Positions 41,801 to 51,063 are shown, numbered from the stretch's first letter. The stretch: DNA of 64,000 nt from Bacillus sp. FJAT-26390 (GCF_001682865.1 NZ_MAQX01000002.1:79308-143307), one strand, 5' to 3'. Notes: generated by a model not told the origin, from the letters alone. Translations and numbers: made by a program.

Positions 41801-43885
41801 CCTCAGCTTCGTAATGCTGCCCGTCCAGCCCGGATTTTGTCCCATATCGATAATGTATCGCTGGAAGGACGGAATCTCTGAGGCTGTATTTCGGAAGGCC
41901 ACCTTCCTAGACTCACTTAGCTTATTCGTATCCGCACTTACATCCGTGCCAAAATAGACGGCAGCATTCGCCGTATGGTTCACCTTCATCCAGATGCTTA
42001 AGTACCGATATTCAGCAGGAACCTTAAGCAGTCCCGCATCATGAAAATCCAGATAGAAATTAGGATTGGAGGTCGTTGCTTGAATTTCGTTAGACGTTGT
42101 AAACAGATGCACGCCCTCCAAATCTCGGAATACGTTATCCGTCACAATATGATTGGCCCAAACTCCCTTATCCGCGTTTACATCCCAACCGAGCAAATTT
42201 GTCCATGGGGCTGAAGCTTTTCCATATGCATCATCTTGCTCTTGAGCGTAAACAACGGAGCTGTTGGTGAAATTCCAGGAGGTGATAAGCTGGCTATTCA
42301 GCGCCACCTTTGTGTAGCGGGCCGAGGCGATTGCTCCAGCAACCCCATCCCGTACTGCAAGCACCTGTACCTGAGACGTTTCAGTTAACGTAATCGAAGC
42401 CGACGAGGCGCGCACCATCGTACCATTGGCTGCTGTATCCGCAGCCGCTTCATAGAGCGGACTCGAGCCATCTGCTGTGTAAATAATCGCATCGGCATGC
42501 TCCGAGCTTATGTTCACCTGCTGCGTATTGTGAAATACCGCTGATCCGGTCAGTTGCACGGAATTCACACCAGCCACATATGTTTCCTCGGCGCTGCTCT
42601 TGATCTCTCCATCCAAAATCGCTGCCGCTTTGAATGTCAGCGTATGATCGATAACAACCGAATCGCTGAAAATGTAGTCCCCGCTGATCGCCGTTCCATG
42701 CGTGAGCGTTGGTTCTGAGCCATCCAGCGTGTAACGGACACTGTCTGCGCCGATGACGGATACATCAACTTGCTTCGTAGCCCCGAGGAAGGTTTCACCT
42801 TCGGATAGAATCAACTCCGTTTGTAGAGGCTGGCCGATTTGAACCGTCTTGCTTTTATATACGGATATTTCCGTATCCACATTCGACCGGTCACTGGTAT
42901 AGACCGGAATTAGCTCAACCTTGTATTCCTTGCCGGCCATCAAACCGCCTACATAAAGATAATGATTTCTCTCACCCGTATAGGAGAGCTGTTGTACGGG
43001 TGCTGCATCCGTCAGGTTCTGATAGCGAACGATCATTTTGGTAACGCTTTCATTTAAAGGCGGAATATACACATACATACCTGCCGTATCCCCTGACAAA
43101 GCAAAATCATCCCGCTCCGCCTCAGGCTTCAGCTTATTAAACAAATAATTGTCCAGCTTAAAGCCTGTATTGGCATTGCCGAATATTCCTACGAAGCCCT
43201 GACCTACCGGAGAAGCACGCAGCACGTCGACTACAGGCGCCGAATGGCTGTTCATAAACACCTGTACCCGGTTACCATCAGCTACCAGCTTGACGCGATA
43301 CGTTTCCCATGGCATGACTTCTCGATTCAGTCCCGGAGCACCGTAATCCTTGAGGCTGCGATATTTACCCGCATCGGTATTGGCGATAGAGGTGCTGCCC
43401 TCGAAAAAATTCATTTTGCCGTCATATGTGAAGTGAGTCTTTAACTGGGCATCCCAACCATCGTTCCAAGCATTCTTCTGAAACTGGATGCCGACCTGCT
43501 TGCCCGCCTCCCGGTGTGTCATGGTCATATCGAATGAAACTTCGAAGTTATCATATTTGTCTAAGGGCACGCTGGAGAAGCCGTAATCGAACACCCCCAC
43601 AGTGGAGCCCGTTAACGAACCCATCACGAGCTGTCCGTCATTCAACGAAATATGAGTCGTATCGCCGGAAAATTTCAAGGCGTTGCTCGTTCCATCATGA
43701 TAAGTTCCGCTTGCTAGCGATCCCGTTTCAAAATCCAGCAAATACGTAGAACCCTCGCGGATAACGGCCGGGTTAACAGCGGGATCGGCATCCGCCTTTT
43801 GAGGACCGGGAATCAGAACCATAGGAACCACCAGCATAACCGCTAACAGGGATAAGCCTATTTTTTTCAACAACAAAGTCTTCAC
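38894..43885 (-). CDS. Large secreted multidomain carbohydrate-active protein of unknown activity
   Basis: The 1663-residue protein has a signal peptide (LLLKKIGLSLLAVMLVVPMV) and no SLH, LPXTG or membrane anchor. Rough order: LamG-like jelly roll (~45-250), Fn3-like (~255-345), two chitobiase-type CHB_HEX_C repeats (VRYTLDGSEPT and IIYTADGSSP, ~355-525), a carbohydrate-binding-like beta domain (~530-720), a NEW3-like Ig domain (~725-820), then ~700 residues with beta-sandwich and helical-toroid character (TPTITSAFVMPYAVLGRYGG; GMPFIYLWDDGSYG; WFGRPVQWSGHDFG) and a short beta C-terminus. The last part looks like an alpha/alpha-toroid hydrolase or lyase, but I cannot name a family. The GTG at 43885 overlaps the regulator stop; TTG at 43876 has better spacing from AGGGAG. 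Confidence 0.8.
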   Translation of the reverse strand: MKTLLLKKIGLSLLAVMLVVPMVLIPGPQKADADPAVNPAVIREGSTYLLDFETGSLASGTYHDGTSNALKFSGDTTHISLNDGQLVMGSLTGSTVGVFDYGFSSVPLDKYDNFEVSFDMTMTHREAGKQVGIQFQKNAWNDGWDAQLKTHFTYDGKMNFFEGSTSIANTDAGKYRSLKDYGAPGLNREVMPWETYRVKLVADGNRVQVFMNSHSAPVVDVLRASPVGQGFVGIFGNANTGFKLDNYLFNKLKPEAERDDFALSGDTAGMYVYIPPLNESVTKMIVRYQNLTDAAPVQQLSYTGERNHYLYVGGLMAGKEYKVELIPVYTSDRSNVDTEISVYKSKTVQIGQPLQTELILSEGETFLGATKQVDVSVIGADSVRYTLDGSEPTLTHGTAISGDYIFSDSVVIDHTLTFKAAAILDGEIKSSAEETYVAGVNSVQLTGSAVFHNTQQVNISSEHADAIIYTADGSSPLYEAAADTAANGTMVRASSASITLTETSQVQVLAVRDGVAGAIASARYTKVALNSQLITSWNFTNSSVVYAQEQDDAYGKASAPWTNLLGWDVNADKGVWANHIVTDNVFRDLEGVHLFTTSNEIQATTSNPNFYLDFHDAGLLKVPAEYRYLSIWMKVNHTANAAVYFGTDVSADTNKLSESRKVAFRNTASEIPSFQRYIIDMGQNPGWTGSITKLRIDPIATYPSMKDGIEIAVKDIQMLRKQDLPAEVRLTTFETSSKEILSPGDTFEIKAVLENIGEDIDSMSVNLSVPDFIEVTPVDDWSQSGLLSGQSVTLTYEAEVTGTGAGGISLTVSGSGIPSTRGLSRIFSVRASLPASGQADDVIIGNAERRLVFPSPQNTGLSGYGFAWLEAQRNGNWSRMAVMPSLGSVQQLANDGQIYVQELYAVAPTAASPSEFPIGFTDPQGADWTGKLSINMDGDEQFKLEHALQADASRDIAAIVGPTLLLGEAGIPSLNEQHKVIRSADEATGDYIHEALFPGLEWLDAMELNNRSSDTAAVIDSVDAYRYVPNPRKITVPLMAVRKDNLLFGLMWDARQKWDGVHDQPSAFFGLPNRLERGEDTVSTKLSLFIPSMLNGINENATFATGIPDFYNRITANSNNENPVRQPYELGANEEIILQSRIFVKESTEVSSVVQDWIKEYGLPEQLDYAHGTMEQESEAILTSFENLWTPSENKWMNRIGPPATPTITSAFVMPYAVLGRYGGSTFRDLAEARVDSAMTSVGGNYSTYGYVLPFYLEGIAGPTLEALKSINVDSAISSAQKVNPSNVSDGVYWDYQTYITRKGFPASVHMGGLTDVTAGSNAEILFRMLRHARITGNESAVTYGLAGVDYMNEHFALPRGSQSWELRNMIPELETAAVAVRANVEAYKITENPDYIEQAQLWAGRGMPFIYLWDDGSYGIDKANGLGGSFGSHTFMRYGAIAAFGQSTYRSDGKPLPGTWFGRPVQWSGHDFGIALMELYEAMERNGLWNAYLMGGGTDYRTISLGLSVSGSRQTTAADNLYPTHLYDAASLLKWETSDYLYPNYQGAELLGALLGSKTNPITQTVPIGTKEIRISAATDIEVLSASSASIQLRAEFSSPGSYTIFVQGITSLGNVLLSSNDADAVVSSFAVTSGSGFAEIHLQIGESGETEVNLSSVVLAP

Positions 43886-46146
43886 TCCCTTAAGTGATGT
43901 TGTTCACGATATTGGCCTGGAGTCATGCCTTCCTGTTTACGAAAGTACCGGATAAAATTTTGCGAATTATTGTAACGCAGCCGCTCTGCTATCTCTCCAA
44001 TTTTCAATTCGGAATCGACAAGCAGCTCCTTCGCCTTCTGCAATCGAAAGCTAGATAAATAATCACTGAAATTGACGCCGGTCTCTTTGCGAAATACGCC
44101 CCGGATGTAATCCGGATGGTAGCCCAAACGAACAGCGCATGCATCCAGTGATAGATCCGTCTCCGCTTCATGTTGAATCATCGCCAGCATTTGATCCGAG
44201 ATTCGCATATATTGCATTTTTCTTTTCTGCTCAAACAGCTCCATCATCGGATACATTAACGCCTCGCGGAACCACTCACTTATTTCCTTCACCGTTCTCA
44301 GCCTGTACAGCTGATCGATTAACGATTTCTCCCCGTCATATAAAGAGGACGGCGGTTCGCCAAGGTTCTGCGCCATACGGACCAATTCAAGCAGGAAGGC
44401 GGTTAATGGAACAAAATATTCGCGGTGATTCACTTTCTCCTGGAAGATTTCCTGCAAATACTGCTCAAGCAGCTGCTCGGCCCGGGCAGTATCGGCCAGC
44501 TTCACCGCATCCAGCAGCTCCTGCTCAATTCTCCCCTGAAAGAGGGAGAGAATCGTGCCTTCCGGTTCGACATCTTCGATATAGATAACAGAGCCTGCCC
44601 CCGTCCTGATCGTATACTTTAAAGCCTCTGTCGCATCCTGATACGCCATTCTCGCATCCTCCAGCGCCGGATAGAGCCGACTTATGCCTATGCTGACCTC
44701 AAGCTCCAGAAACTGGCTTACCTTTTGTTTAATCTCGGCAGCTAATTCATTCACTCTCCTCTTCCACGCTTCCTCCTGCTTCCCACGGCATTCAAGCAAT
44801 GTGACTTGTGTGCGGTGCATAACGGCCGGCTTCAACCGCTCCGAGGCGGGCACGATTTCATCCACGATATTGTTAATGGCGAACAAGAGAAGATCCTCAT
44901 CCACATCCTTATAACGCGTGTCCTTCAGCGTATCAATTTGAACAGCCATCACGCAGATCGGACCCCACTCTGGCTTGTAAGCAAATCCGGATACCTTTTC
45001 CTGAATTTCTTGTACCCGCACTTCGCCTTGAAACAGCTTGATCATGAACAGCTCCTCGACCTGCCGCTGCTGTCCTTCAATAATGCCCGTTAATCGATGC
45101 TTCGTATCCAGCATTTCATTCACTTGGTGACCAATGAAGCGCAGCTCGTCCGCGTCTGCGGTCTTCCCATGTTCCGGCTCGGCCTGTAGGGAGCGGTAGA
45201 TCATTTGAATCGGGCTGTACATCCGTCTGGCACCGAGCCAGGACGGCAGTAATGTAAAGGCAAGAATAAGCAGACAAGCTGTAATCGTATACCATTCAAT
45301 GGCTTTCGAATCCTTTGTAATCAGCTCCACAGATGAAACGGATATATACACCCAGCCATTATAAGGCGATTTTCGGAACGTGACACCCTTATCTCCATTG
45401 GCTGAAGTCGTGTAGGCTCCTACTGTAGCCGCATCATTGCGAATCGGAAGCAATTCCGCTCTCCTGCTGAAATCCCTGCCAATTTGCGACAGATCGCTAT
45501 GTGCCAGTACAAGGCCGTTCTCATCCAGAATCATTACGTCCCCAAGCTCTCGGTTATTTGCCAGCAGCTTATTAATCTCCTTGCTTTTGAACTTCACGAT
45601 GATTAAGCCCGACGGCGCAGCGGAATGAAGCGGAAGCTTCTTGACCAGATGCACCTCCTCATTAGTAGTGCCGGCGTGCGTCCAGAAGCTGGTTTTGTCA
45701 GACGCTGCATACTGACTTACCATATCCGCCTGTTCAAAGCTTTCTAGGCGAAGTACCTCGGAAGAGTTATCGATTGCCCATTCACGTTTCAAACTAACTA
45801 GCAAAATATCCGAAATGCCCAGATCAAAGCCTTGAAGCTGGTGAAGCCCTTGCAACAAGCTGTTCACCGTTTCGAATTGATTGGGAGTTAAAGACATATT
45901 TAAAGCGGAATTTACAAGCGAAGAGCTGATAAATTGTATGGCTGATTTGTCTGCCGTCTTCAGAATCTGCTCCACCCTCTGCTGGGTTTGCTCCAAATTC
46001 AGCATGTTGCCCTTGGCGACCTTATCCTGAATGATCTCAGAGGATTTCTGATAGGATAGAAACCCCAAGACGAGAACGGGTAGCGTTCCCAGAAGCACGC
46101 TGAACAGAAACAACCGTAGTAAAAACTTGGGCGGACGAATTCTCAT
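43882..46146 (-). CDS. Membrane-bound AraC-family regulator with extracellular Cache-like sensor
   Basis: The 754-residue protein has a membrane span at about residues 10-30, an extracellular Cache-like sensor and a second span near 285-305. A cytoplasmic region follows with degenerate GGDEF-like features (VCVMAVQIDTLKDTRY; LEVSIGISRLYPALEDARMAY). The C-terminal AraC domain (LSLDACAVRLGYHPDYIRGVF ... KIGEIAERLRYNNSQNFIRYF) ends GMTPGQYREQ. It is a one-component regulator expected to sense an extracellular ligand. The ATG at 46146 has GGAGG eleven bases upstream; the ATG at 46191 lacks one. Its stop overlaps the start of the 1663-residue protein, so the two are coupled. Confidence 0.87.
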   Translation of the reverse strand: MRIRPPKFLLRLFLFSVLLGTLPVLVLGFLSYQKSSEIIQDKVAKGNMLNLEQTQQRVEQILKTADKSAIQFISSSLVNSALNMSLTPNQFETVNSLLQGLHQLQGFDLGISDILLVSLKREWAIDNSSEVLRLESFEQADMVSQYAASDKTSFWTHAGTTNEEVHLVKKLPLHSAAPSGLIIVKFKSKEINKLLANNRELGDVMILDENGLVLAHSDLSQIGRDFSRRAELLPIRNDAATVGAYTTSANGDKGVTFRKSPYNGWVYISVSSVELITKDSKAIEWYTITACLLILAFTLLPSWLGARRMYSPIQMIYRSLQAEPEHGKTADADELRFIGHQVNEMLDTKHRLTGIIEGQQRQVEELFMIKLFQGEVRVQEIQEKVSGFAYKPEWGPICVMAVQIDTLKDTRYKDVDEDLLLFAINNIVDEIVPASERLKPAVMHRTQVTLLECRGKQEEAWKRRVNELAAEIKQKVSQFLELEVSIGISRLYPALEDARMAYQDATEALKYTIRTGAGSVIYIEDVEPEGTILSLFQGRIEQELLDAVKLADTARAEQLLEQYLQEIFQEKVNHREYFVPLTAFLLELVRMAQNLGEPPSSLYDGEKSLIDQLYRLRTVKEISEWFREALMYPMMELFEQKRKMQYMRISDQMLAMIQHEAETDLSLDACAVRLGYHPDYIRGVFRKETGVNFSDYLSSFRLQKAKELLVDSELKIGEIAERLRYNNSQNFIRYFRKQEGMTPGQYREQHHLRE

Positions 46147-46259
46147 GATCGGACTAACCTCCAAATGATGCGAAATGAGCGAGGAATTCATTTTCGCAAG
46201 GGAAAAAGAATTCCTCTACTCTATTGTATCCGAGCATTCTTTGTACGAATAGCAGTTGA

Positions 46260-47798
46260 CTACTTCTTCAACTGTAAGTATTGAGCGGTGTATTCCTCGA
46301 TAACATTGTCGCCACCGCTCTTCTTCCATTGCTCCAAAGCCGCATTCCAGCCTGCTTCGTCAATATCGCCCATAATAAACTTCACTCTTGCATCCTGAAT
46401 AATTTTCGTAATCTCGGAGCCCTTCTCTGCAAGTGTAGGCGATTGGAAAGATTCTGCCGGATTTGCTACAGCAATATCGGCATTGTCCTTGAACATTTGC
46501 TTATATTTGCGCACGATTGGGGCATCTTCTCCAGCATCCGCCAAGCTACCATCATCAAAACGGATTTGATAGATCGAATTGATGTCGGTCTCATAGGCTT
46601 TTCCGTCTGTGCGTACCGGTTTACCGTTCTCAACCTTGTAATGCTTGCCTTCAATTCCCCACTCGAATAAATTTTGCATATCCTTATCTGCCAGCTTATC
46701 CATGAAGCCCAGTATTTGCTTCAGCTCTTCTTCTGTCTTCACGCTGGTTTTCGGGAACATATAAGCCCCCACATAACCTCCATTAAACAGCATCAGTCGC
46801 TCGCCCTCTGGTCCATTAATCCGGCTGACTACGTCAAGTACAGCATTGGGATTAGCTTTGGCCAAGTCGTTAAAACCCGCATTCACATCATCCAAGGTAC
46901 TGATAATTAAGCCTGCTTTGCCTTGATTAACCGCTTCCTGGCGTTTTGTTCCCGGTACGACAGCGAAATCCTGATTAATCAGCTTTTCATCATACAGTTT
47001 TTTGTACAGCTTAAGCGCTTCCACATATTGCTTCGTTAAAAAATCAGGAACAACCTTATCATTTTCGATTCCGTACAGATTCGGTCCGCCATACCAGCTT
47101 AGAATCGTCTGAAACCCGTTGAGCCCTCTGCCCTCATACATGCCATACGTGTCTGCCTTTCCGTTCTTGTCGGGATCCATCGTACTGAATGCCTTAATCA
47201 CATTGTAGAAATCATCGATCGTCTTCGGCTCCGCTAGCCCAACCCCATCAAGCCAATCCTTTCGTAAAATAATCCCTTCACGCGCCAGAGGCCTGCTGCG
47301 GAAAATACCGTATACCTTGCCTTCTACCGATATGTTGCTGAGCACCATCGGATTCAGCTTGCTCAGATTCGGATAATCCTTCAGATACGGGCCAATTTCC
47401 CAAAATAATCCCGACTGTACCGCATTAATGATGCCCTGCCCTTTATTGCCGGCAATCATCATAATCTTTGGTAGTTCGCCGGCGGCAATCGTCGCATTGA
47501 TCTTATCGTTGTAGGCGGAGTTAGGCACCCAAGTAATGTCCAGCTCAGTTCCTGTGTACTGTTCGATCATTTTCACCGCTTCATTGTCTGTTTTAGGCGG
47601 TTCAGCCGAATAATACATATTCATCATCGACAGCTTGAGCGGCTCGCTTGGTTTGGCCGTTGCTTGATTGTCCGTAGATGGGCTATTATTCACAGCCTGA
47701 TTCTCCCCTTGTCCGCAGCCTGCCAGCAGACCTGCCACAATCAGCAATGCCCCCGCGATCTTCCATCCCTTGCGTCGTTGCCCGTTAGATCCCCTCAT
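46260..47798 (-). CDS. LplA-type extracellular solute-binding lipoprotein
   Basis: The 512-residue lipoprotein has a basic N-terminus, a hydrophobic helix and a lipobox LLAGC near residue 28, followed by an Asn/Gln/Ser linker. The fold matches the LplA-type family 1 binding proteins (YYSAEPPKTDNEAVKMIEQY; DKINATIAAGELPKIMM; LDGVGLAEPKTIDDFYNVIKAF). It should capture an oligosaccharide for the two permeases upstream. GGGAGG lies six bases before the ATG. A stem-loop lies in the 91-base gap between the permease gene and this one. Confidence 0.9.
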   Translation of the reverse strand: MRGSNGQRRKGWKIAGALLIVAGLLAGCGQGENQAVNNSPSTDNQATAKPSEPLKLSMMNMYYSAEPPKTDNEAVKMIEQYTGTELDITWVPNSAYNDKINATIAAGELPKIMMIAGNKGQGIINAVQSGLFWEIGPYLKDYPNLSKLNPMVLSNISVEGKVYGIFRSRPLAREGIILRKDWLDGVGLAEPKTIDDFYNVIKAFSTMDPDKNGKADTYGMYEGRGLNGFQTILSWYGGPNLYGIENDKVVPDFLTKQYVEALKLYKKLYDEKLINQDFAVVPGTKRQEAVNQGKAGLIISTLDDVNAGFNDLAKANPNAVLDVVSRINGPEGERLMLFNGGYVGAYMFPKTSVKTEEELKQILGFMDKLADKDMQNLFEWGIEGKHYKVENGKPVRTDGKAYETDINSIYQIRFDDGSLADAGEDAPIVRKYKQMFKDNADIAVANPAESFQSPTLAEKGSEITKIIQDARVKFIMGDIDEAGWNAALEQWKKSGGDNVIEEYTAQYLQLKK

Positions 47799-47852
47799 TG
47801 TGATCCTCCCTTTTCTTCCTTGTATTTTATATTAAAAGATTATGTGCCTACC

Positions 47853-47881
47853 GTCACTCTGAAAGAATGTAGCAGAGTGAC
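47853..47881 (-). other. Stem-loop in the permease/binding-protein gap
   Basis: GTCACTCTG (47853-47861) pairs perfectly with CAGAGTGAC (47873-47881) around an 11-base loop and has no T-run. It starts nine bases after the permease stop. In such operons a stem here often protects the upstream or binding-protein mRNA end. Confidence 0.5.
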
Positions 47882-47889
47882 ATTCAGCA

Positions 47890-48765
47890 CTATCCTTTAA
47901 CCGAACCCAAGAGTACACCCTTCGCAAAATGCTTCTGCAAAAACGGATACACAATTAAAATAGGCAGAGTCGATACCGTAATAACGGCCATCTTAATCGA
48001 CTGCGGCGGAATGGTGAAGGTATCGTTCACCTGGCTGGAATCGCCGATCCCACCTTCGGACATAATTACGACCTGCCTGAGAATAACCTGAATCGGCCAC
48101 TTGGCTGTATCATTGATATAAAGAATCGCGGAAAAAAACGAGTTCCAATGACCCACTGCGTAGAACAAGGAAAAGGTCGCAATCGCCGGAAGCGATAGGG
48201 GCAACACGATCTTAATCAAAATGATCAGATCATTGCACCCATCAATTTTCGCTGACTCTTCAATGCCTTCCGGCATTTGCTGAAAAAAGTTTTTTAATAT
48301 AATTAGATTGAAAGCGCTGATTGCTCCCGGCAGCAATAAAGACCAGAGCGAATCTATCAAGCCTAACGACTTAACAACTAGAAAGGTAGGAATCATGCCT
48401 CCGCTGAACAGCATCGAGAAGATAACCATCAGCATGACCGACCTGCGCCCTAGCAATTCTCTGCGAGAAAGCGGATAAGCCATTAAAGCGGTAAATAAAA
48501 TATTGATGAAGGTGCCCGCTAGTGTAATATAAATGGTGTTAAGCAAGCTGCGGACGATTGTGTCCGTGGAGAAAATATAGCTGTACGCCTCCACTGAAAA
48601 CTTAGTTGGGATTAATACCATACCCTGCTTGGCAAATTGCTCCGGCGAAGCGAACGAGCCAAGCACCATGTATAGAAACGGCAGTACGGTTACGGCTGCG
48701 AATAAAAGCAGCAGCGTCAGATTAGCACCATCAAATAACCGTCCACCCCATGATCGGTCTCTCAT
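47890..48765 (-). CDS. LplC-type carbohydrate ABC permease
   Basis: The 291-residue permease has six membrane spans and the EAA loop EESAKIDGCNDLIILIKIVLP. It ends FLQKHFAKGVLLGSVKG, typical of LplC/YtcP. AGGAGG lies seven bases before the ATG. It starts 19 bases after the LplB-type gene and works with it. Confidence 0.92.
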   Translation of the reverse strand: MRDRSWGGRLFDGANLTLLLLFAAVTVLPFLYMVLGSFASPEQFAKQGMVLIPTKFSVEAYSYIFSTDTIVRSLLNTIYITLAGTFINILFTALMAYPLSRRELLGRRSVMLMVIFSMLFSGGMIPTFLVVKSLGLIDSLWSLLLPGAISAFNLIILKNFFQQMPEGIEESAKIDGCNDLIILIKIVLPLSLPAIATFSLFYAVGHWNSFFSAILYINDTAKWPIQVILRQVVIMSEGGIGDSSQVNDTFTIPPQSIKMAVITVSTLPILIVYPFLQKHFAKGVLLGSVKG

Positions 48766-48784
48766 TTCAATTCCTCCTTTCCCC

Positions 48785-49759
48785 TTAATAAATGCCTTCT
48801 TCTCCAGCCTTTTTGGCTAACGCATTGGTAGCGAGCACCAGTACCAAACCGATCACGGATTTAAACAATCCTACTGCTGTGCTGTAGCTGAATTGAGATT
48901 GGTTAATCCCCACCGAATACACATAGGTGTCGAAAACCTCCCCTACCTCGCGATTCATTGCGTTAAGCATTAGAATGATCTGCTCAAAACCCGTATCCAT
49001 AAAATGGCCAAGCCGCAGGATGAACAAAATAATTATCGTGCTGCGTATGGCAGGAAGCGTAATATGCCACAACTGGCGCCAGCGCCCCGCACCATCGATT
49101 TTGGAAGCCTCATACAGACCGGGATCTACGCCTGCGAGCGCGGCAAGGAAAATAATCGTCCCCCAGCCCGTTTCCTTCCACACTACTTCGCTCATAATCA
49201 TGGTTCGAAACCAATCGGCGCTAATGAGAAAATTAACGCGTTCCCCGCCCACATTCACGATCATCTCATTCACGATGCCGCCCTCAACCGTAAAGAGCAT
49301 GTAGAAGATACCGACTACTACGACCCACGAGAAGAAATGCGGGATATAAACCATCGTTTGGATAAATCGTTTCATGGACTCCTTTCGCACCTCATTGAGC
49401 ATCAAGGCGACGACAATCGGCAGAGGGAAAAAGAAAAACAAATTGTAAAGCGCGAGTATAACCGTATTTTTAAATAGCATCCAGAAGGTTGGCTCGCCAA
49501 AAAAACGAGTGAAATGCTTGAGCCCTACCCAATCGCTTTGCCAGAAGCCCAAAAAGGGCTGGTAATTCTTAAAGGCTATCAATACGCCCCACATCGGCAA
49601 ATACTTGAATAGAATGAAATAAACAATGCCAGGCAGCAGCATAAAATACAGCCATCTGTCACGAGCGATAATTTTACCGATTCGGTTCCTCTTATTCGGC
49701 TGCGGCCCAGAACCTATGCTGGCGCCAGCCGTCATGAAGGGTCTTTCCCTCATCTCCAT
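48785..49759 (-). CDS. LplB-type carbohydrate ABC permease
   Basis: The 324-residue permease has a ~38-residue cytoplasmic start, six membrane spans and the EAA loop YEASKIDGAGRWRQLWHITLP. It matches the LplB/YteP class of polysaccharide and complex-sugar importers. GGAGGT lies six bases before the ATG. It follows the S9-type hydrolase gene by 68 bases on the same strand; no ATPase gene is present in the cluster, so a shared MsmX-like ATPase is needed. Confidence 0.92.
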   Translation of the reverse strand: MEMRERPFMTAGASIGSGPQPNKRNRIGKIIARDRWLYFMLLPGIVYFILFKYLPMWGVLIAFKNYQPFLGFWQSDWVGLKHFTRFFGEPTFWMLFKNTVILALYNLFFFFPLPIVVALMLNEVRKESMKRFIQTMVYIPHFFSWVVVVGIFYMLFTVEGGIVNEMIVNVGGERVNFLISADWFRTMIMSEVVWKETGWGTIIFLAALAGVDPGLYEASKIDGAGRWRQLWHITLPAIRSTIIILFILRLGHFMDTGFEQIILMLNAMNREVGEVFDTYVYSVGINQSQFSYSTAVGLFKSVIGLVLVLATNALAKKAGEEGIY

Positions 49760-49827
49760 TTAAGTACCTCCATTTCTTTAGCATTCATAGACTAAAGGCT
49801 TTCCTAAAAGCCATGCAATCCTGTTCA

Positions 49828-50862
49828 TTAACTTGTTCTGTTATGGCGAACAATCGTATAACCTTCGATTTGTTCACCCGTCACTTTGAATTCATTTTTC
49901 TGCAAATCATAGATCACCTGCGCCACCTTATCGAGGGAATTCAAAATGACAGAAAATTCCTTCGTGATCAGATAACCAGCGACAGTAAACACGCCAGTGG
50001 CCGGTATTTCGATAGGCACGTTGTACTTCCGGCGATTCTGCTCGCTCAGCTCTCTCATCTGCCGCATCTGTTCCTCCGTCGCATTTCCCCAATGCTCTCT
50101 CGTCCCGACCCCCTCCAGCTCCAGATAGCTGACACGCTCCTGCTGTCCAAGATCCATCACTCGTTGCATATAGAGATGTGCATGCTGGACAGGGACACGG
50201 ATATCCGACTCTCCGTGTGCGATGAACAAAGGAGTCAGAACATTGCCTAACAACGCCAAGCCGCTTCGCGATTGATAAGCCTCAACGCTCGTCTGTGGAG
50301 GATAACCGATCCACACATCCAATTCATCGCGAAACTCGCCAATCTCATCCTGCTCGTACCATAACCCATAATCGGTAATGCCGCACATCGCTGTTGCAGC
50401 TGAAAAAAAATCAGGAAACTTCCCGATGATCGCATAAGCATTTCCTCCGCCGCCGCTTCCCCCTTCGAAATAAACAACTTCAGGATTAATGATGCAATCA
50501 GCGTAATGCTTCCGTACATAATGAACGGCATCGATCACGTCGAGCAACTCCCAGCCGTTGCAGTCCGGCTCGCCATCAGAAAATGCACGTCCACGCATAT
50601 CCACCTCAATGATTAAATAATCACCTTCCCGATGAGGCGTATCCATATAGGTAAAGGCAGGGATGCTCATATGCCAGCCGTGGGTTGTTACACATATAGG
50701 GGAGGGCTTTCGCGGCTTCAATATTCTCATCGCGAGGCTTAGCTCCGGGTGAATCGAAGAAGGATAATAAATGAGATCACAATAAGGTGAGTGTTGGTTT
50801 ACGCGTTGTTCATCGCTTCTCTTCTGCACTCTGACCCGATCCTCGTATTTCTCGTAATTCAT
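49828..50862 (-). CDS. S9-family (prolyl-oligopeptidase-like) alpha/beta hydrolase
   Basis: The 344-residue cytoplasmic protein shows an alpha/beta-hydrolase core. The nucleophile S136 sits in YFEGGSGGGGN, the acid D220 in HGESDIRVP, and the base H257 in GTREHWGN; the ordering and GESD-x-VP segment are typical of S9/acetyl-xylan-esterase-like hydrolases. It may de-esterify or cleave the imported oligosaccharide or a peptide. The start at 50862 follows AGGAGG by nine bases; the 121-codon open extension upstream is not family-like. It heads the LplB/LplC/binding-protein cluster. A GTGTA...TACAC palindrome (50884-50903) lies 22 bases upstream. Confidence 0.8.
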   Translation of the reverse strand: MNYEKYEDRVRVQKRSDEQRVNQHSPYCDLIYYPSSIHPELSLAMRILKPRKPSPICVTTHGWHMSIPAFTYMDTPHREGDYLIIEVDMRGRAFSDGEPDCNGWELLDVIDAVHYVRKHYADCIINPEVVYFEGGSGGGGNAYAIIGKFPDFFSAATAMCGITDYGLWYEQDEIGEFRDELDVWIGYPPQTSVEAYQSRSGLALLGNVLTPLFIAHGESDIRVPVQHAHLYMQRVMDLGQQERVSYLELEGVGTREHWGNATEEQMRQMRELSEQNRRKYNVPIEIPATGVFTVAGYLITKEFSVILNSLDKVAQVIYDLQKNEFKVTGEQIEGYTIVRHNRTS

Positions 50863-50883
50863 AGAGCATAGCCTCCTGTGCCA

Positions 50884-50903
50884 GTGTAATCGCTTGACTA
50901 CAC
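50884..50903. promoter_or_regulatory. Palindrome upstream of the hydrolase gene
   Basis: GTGTAATCGCTTGACTACAC has matching arms GTGTA and TACAC with a 10-base centre that looks like half a cre. It lies just upstream of the hydrolase ribosome binding site and could be an operator. The rest of the gap up to 51035 shows nothing else. Confidence 0.35.
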
Positions 50904-51035
50904 CGAGCTTACTGGGCATCCCTAAGTGCCGTCTACAATCATTACCGAGCAACATACCTGAATACGCCAAATAATCTTTAGCGAGTGAGTGAATAATCAT
51001 TAGCGTGTAAAGGAACGGATCGAAGAACATGCAAA

Positions 51036-51063
51036 GAGCCCTCCTGCAAATACAGGAGGGCTC
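51036..51063 (-). terminator. Terminator-like hairpin after marR-type gene
   Basis: A perfect 11-base stem GAGCCCTCCTG / CAGGAGGGCTC encloses six bases. The minus strand continues TTTG, a weak T-run. It separates the MarR-type gene from the hydrolase cluster. Confidence 0.65.
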
